DNA of 64,000 nucleotides from Plazaster borealis (lineage: Eukaryota; Echinodermata; Asteroidea; Forcipulatida; Labidiasteridae): assembly GCA_021014325.1 (NCBI GenBank), contig CM037462.1, forward strand, positions 14,900,135 to 14,964,134. The letters run 5' to 3'. Below the pieces are notes generated by a model that was not told the DNA's origin, did not search any database, and was given only the letters and a program-made list of their open reading frames with translations. The position numbers and the translations under genes are program-made. Below are positions 60,701 to 64,000 of this stretch, piece after piece; position 1 is the first letter of the stretch; the number at the start of each line of letters is the position of its first letter.

Positions 60701-62857
60701 CACCATGGCAGAATTTTGGCCAGGGCTCATGGCCAAGGTTCTGCGAATCACGGTGAGTGCCTACTCAACTTTCTCTCACGACAACATCAAAAAATCATGG
60801 AACTTATTTTGAGAACCTTTGGTGTCCTTCCTTTCTCAAGTCAGGGTTTCATTATGGCAACGATATTTTCAAAGGAAAACGATTACTCAAGAAGCTCCAA
60901 CAAGTTCCGAAAAATTATACCGCAGGTAGGCACGGAATCTTTTTAAAAATACCGACGTGAAGGGGTTAAAGCCTGTGGCCAACATTGGTAATTGTCAAAG
61001 GCCAGTACTGCACTTTATTTGACCCAACATATACATAAAGTAACAAACCTGTGAAAGTTTAAGCTAAATCTGTCACCAGAGTCATGAGAAACTAGTGAAA
61101 AACCCCATTATCCGTCTCCACTGTTTTCAAACATCGGGTTCTGGACTCGCAAAAATCACAACTAATTGTCTTACTTATTTCAAGCACAAATATTTCAAGG
61201 GAAGTTTTCCACCATGGCCAACTTTATACCACATTTAAAGTTATGTGAAAATTCGTGAATATTTACGTTTTTAATCTCCCAAAGTTGAGCACAACCCTTT
61301 AAATTCTTGTACCTTATTGAATCGAGCAAACGGATAGTCTTTACCCTCATCTGCAACTCTCCTCCAGTGGAAAAACACTGCACCGTCCTGTAAAGCAAAA
61401 TAATATATTGATGAATAAAACACCTTGATGTCAAATCTAACTTTTGGTTGTACACCAACTACAATGACTACAATACATTGCTAATATTATTAATAATAAT
61501 AATAATAATAGTGGCTTCTTATATAGCGCTCAAATCCGTCACTCATCAGTGGCGCTCCAACACTCAGTATTTTTCCTGCAAGGTATATGGAGCTTCGTTT
61601 TTGGGACCTTTTTCCTTTACATAGCACCATGTAATGGTTTACAAGGTGCTGTGGTGCAATATGCTGCCAATCAAACCAGGAACAGCGGGGCGAACCCCTT
61701 CTCTTTACGATAAGTGCACTGGGTTCTTTTACGTGCATTACACAACACACGGGGCCCACGGCTTTACGTCCCATCTGAAGGACGCAGCAATAATGGTTAA
61801 GTGTCTTGCTTAAGGACACAAGTGTCACGACCGGGACTCAAACCCACACTCTTCTGATCAGAAACACCAGAGCTTGAGTCCAGTGTTCTTATCCGCTCGG
61901 CCACGACACGCCACTTATTACTTACCCATTCTATGGGGGAATACTCACAACAAAACAGTTGTATTGAGTGTCGTGAAAACCCTGCAAGCAGACACTTTCT
62001 GCTTACTGAGCAGGTGCCAATACCATGGCGCTGGTTAACGGTAAGCAAACTTTTGTACTAACTATAGCAGAAAAATTGCTTTTAAGCTTAAGCGTATTAC
62101 ACAGGTTAGCAAGACAATTAGGCAGCGAACTTGCACGTTCACCATGGATTTGCACTGTAACGTCATTCCTTTTCATACAGTAAGCACCGGAAGGTTAGCA
62201 TACCCTTTCGTGTGCTTACGGTAAGCAGCGCTTATGAAATGGAAGCACAAAATTGGCCGTTAAGCAGCTCTATGAAATTGACCCCAGCCCATAGTACAGT
62301 TTCTACTTCATAACTGCTGCTTTCTGTAAGCAAGAAGCAAGATGCACTCTAACTTGCCAGCGGTTCTTTCAACTTGTTAGCCTTTCGTCAAGGCAGGGCT
62401 CGAATTAAGGGTGGAAATCCACAAGACCGCAGAGCTTGTAGCTCAAAAAATTTACCGGACCATAATTTTTTGCAAGACCAGAATTGAAATAAGAAAAAAA
62501 TGCCCCACAAGACACAAGACCGCCGGACTTGTCCAGTCATGAGTTTACTGGCCCGATGCTAAAATCACTGGCCTCGGGCCGTCCAGTCCAGTGTAAATTT
62601 CAAGCCCTGTAGGCCTTCATGTTTTATTTCTTCATTTGATTAACTGTGCTTTTGATTTTGCCTCATAACAGATCTACAAAGAAACATTATTGGACCACTA
62701 TTTTTTTTTAAACACTTTTTACAAATTCCAACCTACCTTTCTGGCAGGATTAGTGAATGACATCCGTTTCCAGGGACGAACTTTACTCCGTCCTAACTTT
62801 GCTTTCATCTGTTTATAACCCTGGTTGGAATCCGATGGTATTAGCGGCGGAGGATCC
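49386..62857 (-). CDS. DMAP1: DMAP1 (DNMT1-associated protein 1), 10 exons, N-terminus outside window
   Basis: Exons in order: 62737-62857, 61313-61387, 59679-59837, 57364-57534, 55957-56163, 55158-55229, 52396-52520, 50856-51102, 50267-50311, 49386-49445. They join to 426 residues and a stop. DMAP1 is a nuclear subunit of the NuA4/TIP60 acetyltransferase and SRCAP remodelling complexes (Swc4 in yeast) and was first found as a DNMT1 partner. Seen here: the conserved KVRPWKRMSFTNPARK block, the SANT-like domain around YQLHLHDEKWTKQATDHLFD, the KRSIEDMKERYY block, a charged helix with KKEREKKTQDLQKLI, the MKLPSSVGQKKTKAIE block and a basic C-terminal tail. I recall human DMAP1 as 467 residues, so some 50-60 N-terminal residues should lie beyond base 62857. 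Convergent with the LEXM-like gene. Confidence 0.96.
49446..50266 (-). other. DMAP1 last intron
   Basis: Has a tRNA-headed SINE remnant (49555-49625: minus strand GGCATGGATGGCTAGCACG to CCCTGGTTCGAG), a G-run near 49900, and otherwise nothing recognised. Confidence 0.6.
50267..50311 (-). CDS. DMAP1: DMAP1 exon: 15-codon microexon-like exon
   Basis: VSEIIDVVTTSPSTP, phase 0 at both ends, between CCACAG and GTAAGT. The IIDVV word is also found near the C-terminus of vertebrate DMAP1 (from memory). Confidence 0.88.
50312..50855 (-). other. DMAP1 intron with LINE 3' tail
   Basis: 50570-50775 on the plus strand reads like a LINE 3' UTR: ACAGGGACAATAAAGTTTTA followed by repeats of TTGTATTG. It lies antisense to DMAP1. 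Confidence 0.55.
50856..51102 (-). CDS. DMAP1: DMAP1 exon: helical and acidic C-terminal region
   Basis: 247 bp; completes a split Arg, then SDMVLLYELKLAHANCEFEL and QTLRHRYEALAPGKL. The end is acidic and ends NKNKK before GTCAGG. Read-through would stop four codons later. Confidence 0.94.
51709..51770. repeat. ATCA microsatellite
   Basis: About 14 tandem ATCA/AATC units, with one ACCA change. On the minus strand it follows AAGCGCCTTTGAGCAAACC-like sequence, so it is probably the tail of a retroposed element. Confidence 0.9.
51970..52268 (-). mobile_element. tRNA-Leu-derived SINE, head missing
   Basis: Body and AAT-rich tail match the other copies (CAGGAACACCGGGGCGAACC, CACTGGGTTCTTTTACGTGC); it stops at the TCCCATCCAAAGGA point without the tRNA head. 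Confidence 0.85.
52396..52520 (-). CDS. DMAP1: DMAP1 exon: MKLPSSVGQKK block
   Basis: 41 codons plus two bases: MKLPSSVGQKKTKAIEHLLD, then ELGIPIQPMPTEDISLLYNE. Donor GTCCGT is weak but frame and protein match require it. Confidence 0.93.
52721..54702 (+). mobile_element. TTAA-flanked MITE, family A copy 8, split by another element
   Basis: TTAA at 52717-52720 and 54703-54706. Left AGGCACTGAACACGTTTGGT; the right end is divided, with the match running to about 53078 and its last bases, AACGTAGTACAGTGCCT, lying after 54685. Confidence 0.9.
53079..54685. mobile_element. 1.6 kb TIR element with 9-bp target duplication
   Basis: Begins TAGCCTTGATCAAGGC and ends with the exact inverse GCCTTGATCAAGGCTA. 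AACGTAGTA flanks it on both sides (53070-53078 and 54686-54694). CG-rich interior with ACACACC-type words, a 26-bp perfect palindrome at 54402-54427, and no long open frame. A 9-bp duplication fits Mutator-like transposases (inference). Non-autonomous. Confidence 0.85.
55158..55229 (-). CDS. DMAP1: DMAP1 exon: KFPDFK block
   Basis: 24 codons, phase 0: QILETGGIKFPDFKQSGVYL then RSQK. Small exon between splice sites CAG and GTAAGA. Confidence 0.94.
55230..55956 (-). other. DMAP1 intron, low-complexity
   Basis: 55590-55910 has long A- and T-runs around CGGGCGGCC-type words. The minus-strand frame of 115 codons there is Lys- and Phe-rich low-complexity sequence and not a credible gene. Confidence 0.6.
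55957..56163 (-). CDS. DMAP1: DMAP1 exon: charged helix
   Basis: 69 codons, phase 0: VEEEEMLIAELKKIELRKKE, REKKTQDLQKLITAADNNAE, then a basic part KITKKKILLPQNKSRKE. Likely coiled coil and nuclear localisation region. Confidence 0.96.
56164..57363 (-). other. DMAP1 intron with F-type composite repeat
   Basis: 56220-56300 resembles the family F end (AAGGTCAAATTCAGTTTTGT), 56300-56580 matches 4910-5175, and 56580-56900 matches the inside of the family F element. Nothing recognised in 56920-57363. Confidence 0.6.
57364..57534 (-). CDS. DMAP1: DMAP1 exon: KRSIEDMKERYY block
   Basis: 57 codons, phase 0: KRSIEDMKERYYNIINKLAK, then YDAEHERKRKEQLLRLFNRT. The ending QEQ joins to VEEEE in the next exon as in the family. 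Confidence 0.96.
58122..58318. repeat. Fold-back repeat rich in TTGCTAAGCA
   Basis: Contains AACTTGCTAAGCACAGAA, ATTGCTTAGCAGAAATAGGT and ATTTGCTAAGCAGAATTATC, and ends GCTTTATGAAATTGGGCCC. Same group as 17608-17700, 61975-62287 and 63908-64000. Confidence 0.6.
58833..59182 (+). mobile_element. tRNA-Leu-derived SINE, variant body
   Basis: The head GTTGTGGCCGAGCGGTTAAG has a well-kept B box GGGTTTGAATCCC. The body differs from the other copies (GGGTATAAATGGGTACCTGC, AGCGCATTGATACG) but ends alike with GCGCTATATAAGAACTTATT. A second subfamily sharing the head. Confidence 0.8.
59339..59500. mobile_element. Near-perfect 75-bp fold-back hairpin
   Basis: Left arm 59339-59413 and right arm 59426-59500 are inverted with a single mismatch, around a 12-base loop. 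The arm starts GGGGTCGATTTCACAAAACT and contains CTTAGGACTAGTCCTAGG, itself palindromic. In a DMAP1 intron. Confidence 0.95.
59679..59837 (-). CDS. DMAP1: DMAP1 exon: SANT-like domain
   Basis: 53 codons, phase 0: EVSVPLYTSQEYQLHLHDEK, WTKQATDHLFDLCNRFDLRW, then VVVHDRFDY. The tryptophan and hydrophobic spacing fit the Myb/SANT-like domain of DMAP1/Swc4. The donor could be GTAGGT (chosen, keeps frame) or GTAAAG four bases on. Confidence 0.95.
59838..61312 (-). other. DMAP1 intron with antisense open frame and TTAA element
   Basis: 60040-60260 is the repeat shared with 4478-4720. 60327-60812 is an unexplained plus-strand frame of 161 codons. 60970-61298 is a TTAA element ending next to the exon. 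Confidence 0.65.
60970..61298 (+). mobile_element. TTAA-flanked MITE, family E
   Basis: TTAA at 60966-60969 and 61299-61302. Left AGCCTGTGGCCAACATTGGT, right CCCAAAGTTGAGCACAACCC. It carries the shared core near 61045-61110. Its right flank is 10 bases from the DMAP1 exon at 61313. Confidence 0.8.
61313..61387 (-). CDS. DMAP1: DMAP1 exon: DGAVFFHWRR block
   Basis: 25 codons, phase 0: DGAVFFHWRRVADEGKDYPF then ARFNK. Strongly conserved in the family. Donor GTACAA is only 10 bases from the end of a TTAA element. Confidence 0.95.
61486..61913 (-). mobile_element. tRNA-Leu-derived SINE, full length
   Basis: Minus-strand head TGGCGTGTCGTGGCCGAGCG, tail of TTA repeats at 61486-61512. Confidence 0.9.
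62396..62609. repeat. Short inverted-end repeat, CAGGGCTCGAATT
   Basis: Ends are loosely inverted. The interior has CAAGACCGCAGAGCTTGTAG and CAAGACCGCCGGACTTGTCC, two related words. Confidence 0.5.
62737..62857 (-). CDS. DMAP1: DMAP1 first exon in window
   Basis: 121 bp; the first base completes a codon split with an upstream exon that is not in the window. Encodes DPPPLIPSDSNQGYKQMKAK, then VRPWKRMSFTNPARK, a stretch conserved across DMAP1 and Swc4. Confidence 0.95.
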
Positions 62858-63071
62858 CTGCAAATCCGAAAGAGAACATAGGTCATTGTAAAGGGCACTG
62901 ACAACTAAAATCACAGATGAAACTAACAACAGATGAGACAAACGTCTTAATGTATCTATTAACAATATAAAATTACCATAGGTCCTTTTGGTTGGTAAGC
63001 AGTTTGCAACAGCTAATTATATTTTCTCAACAATATAAAATGTCTGAAACTGCACAAATAGCTTAATTAAT

Positions 63072-63270
63072 TGACAGAGCTGCCAACATTCTTGCAATCA
63101 AAGAGATTTTGTACAACAATCAGGGAGATATTTAGAATTACATTCAACATGATAAGGACAAAGTTTCCAGAATCAGGGAGATTTTCTAATTTGTTTATCA
63201 GAACATGGAAAGATTGGTTTATTTTCAGGGAACTTTCTGCAGAATCAGGGAGAGTTGGCAGCTCTGCAAT
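63072..63270. mobile_element. Short TIR element, CAGAGCTGCCAAC ends, copy 2
   Basis: ACAGAGCTGCCAACATTCTT at the left, GAGAGTTGGCAGCTCTGC at the right, with repeated ATCAGGGAGAT words. Inverse arrangement of 41984-42156. Confidence 0.75.
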
Positions 63271-63316
63271 GATGTAGTGTAATCACAGTTATTTTCAGCA
63301 CCACCACGACTCATAA

Positions 63317-63733
63317 ATAATAATAATAATAATAATAATACGCAGTTCTTATATAGCGCTTTATACATGTACTCCCGATGGGTGTCTCAAAGCGCTCAGT
63401 ATTTTTCCTACAAGGTAAGTGGAGTTACGTGTTGAAGTACGAGACCTATTCCATTGCATAGCACAAGGTGCTGTGGCGCAATATGCAGCCAATTAAACCA
63501 GGAACACCGGGGCGAACCCCTTCTCTTTACCATAAGTGCACTGGGTTCTTTTACGTGCATTACACAACACACGGGACCTACGACTTAACGTCCCATCTGA
63601 AGGACAAAGCATGTGGTTAAGTTTCTTGCTTAAGGACACAAGTGTCATGACTGGGATTTGAACCCACACTCTGCTGATCAGAAACACCAGAGCTTGAGTT
63701 CGGTGTTCTTATCAGCTCGGCAACGACACGCCA
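63317..63733 (-). mobile_element. tRNA-Leu-derived SINE, full length, diverged head
   Basis: Minus-strand head TGGCGTGTCGTTGCCGAGCT at 63733, body as in other copies, long AAT tail at 63317-63342. Confidence 0.88.
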
Positions 63734-64000
63734 AAAGAGATTTTTCATGTATGCAGTGTTACTGCAAACCTACAGGCCTGATGCTTTGTTCTTGAAATGG
63801 CAAGTCAATGTGTTTTCTCCCTTGTGAAAGGGCACCTCTGTGTCCTATGAGGAAATTGTAAATTTCTATTGGAACGTTTCAAGGGGCACCAGCTAGCAAT
63901 GACCAGGGCCCAATTTCATAAAGCTGTTAAGCAGAAAATACTGCTTAGAAAATTTCTTTGCTAAGCAAAAAATTAGTGGGGCACCAGTTGCAATAATGTA

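Larger units (their letters stand above)
61388..62736 (-). other. DMAP1 intron with SINE and repeats
   Basis: 61486-61913 is a SINE; 61975-62287 a TTTATGAAATTGACCCC-type fold-back; 62396-62609 a repeat with CAGGGCTCGAATTAAGG and AAATTTCAAGCCCTG ends. Nothing else recognised. Confidence 0.65.
62858..64000 (-). other. DMAP1 upstream intron and right edge
   Basis: No DMAP1 exon found here; the upstream coding exon or exons must lie further right. Holds a TIR element (63072-63270), a SINE (63317-63733), a GTGCCC-type repeat (63773-63910) and the start of a GGGCCCAATTTCATAAAGC repeat (63908-64000). Confidence 0.65.

Overview
This is a eukaryotic, animal window: genes are split into short exons with GT-AG introns, and most of the DNA is intron or intergenic sequence packed with old transposon copies. 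The proteins (a secreted EGF-repeat protein, a ciliary PG-rich-repeat protein and the chromatin factor DMAP1), the AT-rich base composition and dense small TTAA-flanked elements fit a marine invertebrate deuterostome. An echinoderm, perhaps a sea star, is my best guess; that is an inference and not proven by the window.

Layout. (1) 760-23800, minus strand: the 5' part of a secreted EGF-repeat protein gene. One signal-peptide exon (23731-23800), a 15.3 kb first intron, then six exons of one EGF domain each; the gene runs off the left edge. (2) 23801-29991: about 6.2 kb between two divergent genes, filled with TTAA elements, with a candidate RFX X-box about 220 bp before the next start codon. 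(3) 29992-41073, plus strand: a complete 10-exon, 415-residue gene of the LEXM/CIMAP2 type, with one sperm-tail PG-rich (STPG) repeat in nearly every exon. (4) 41074-49385: a convergent intergenic region with elements and a 118-bp minisatellite. (5) 49386-62857, minus strand: DMAP1, 10 exons, complete at the C-terminus, with its first exon or exons beyond the right edge.

The three genes do not form a pathway or operon. DMAP1 is a nuclear subunit of NuA4/TIP60 and SRCAP complexes, the LEXM-like protein is expected on axonemal microtubules, and the EGF protein is expected to be secreted or at the cell surface.

The repeat landscape is the most striking content. Several TTAA-flanked MITE families are present (called A to F here); at least four (A, B, D, E) share a core of about 65 bp although their ends differ. 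One copy is inserted in another and the unoccupied site can be read directly from a second copy. A further copy is split by a 1.6 kb inverted-repeat element with a 9-bp target duplication. There are also seven copies of tRNA-Leu-derived SINEs, two more tRNA-headed SINE types, LINE 3' remnants, many short fold-back elements, and tandem arrays with units of 16, 117 and 118 bp. I found no CRISPR array, rRNA, free-standing tRNA, intact transposase or clearly new gene system. Most open frames of 60 to 120 codons outside the exons are repeat-derived or chance.
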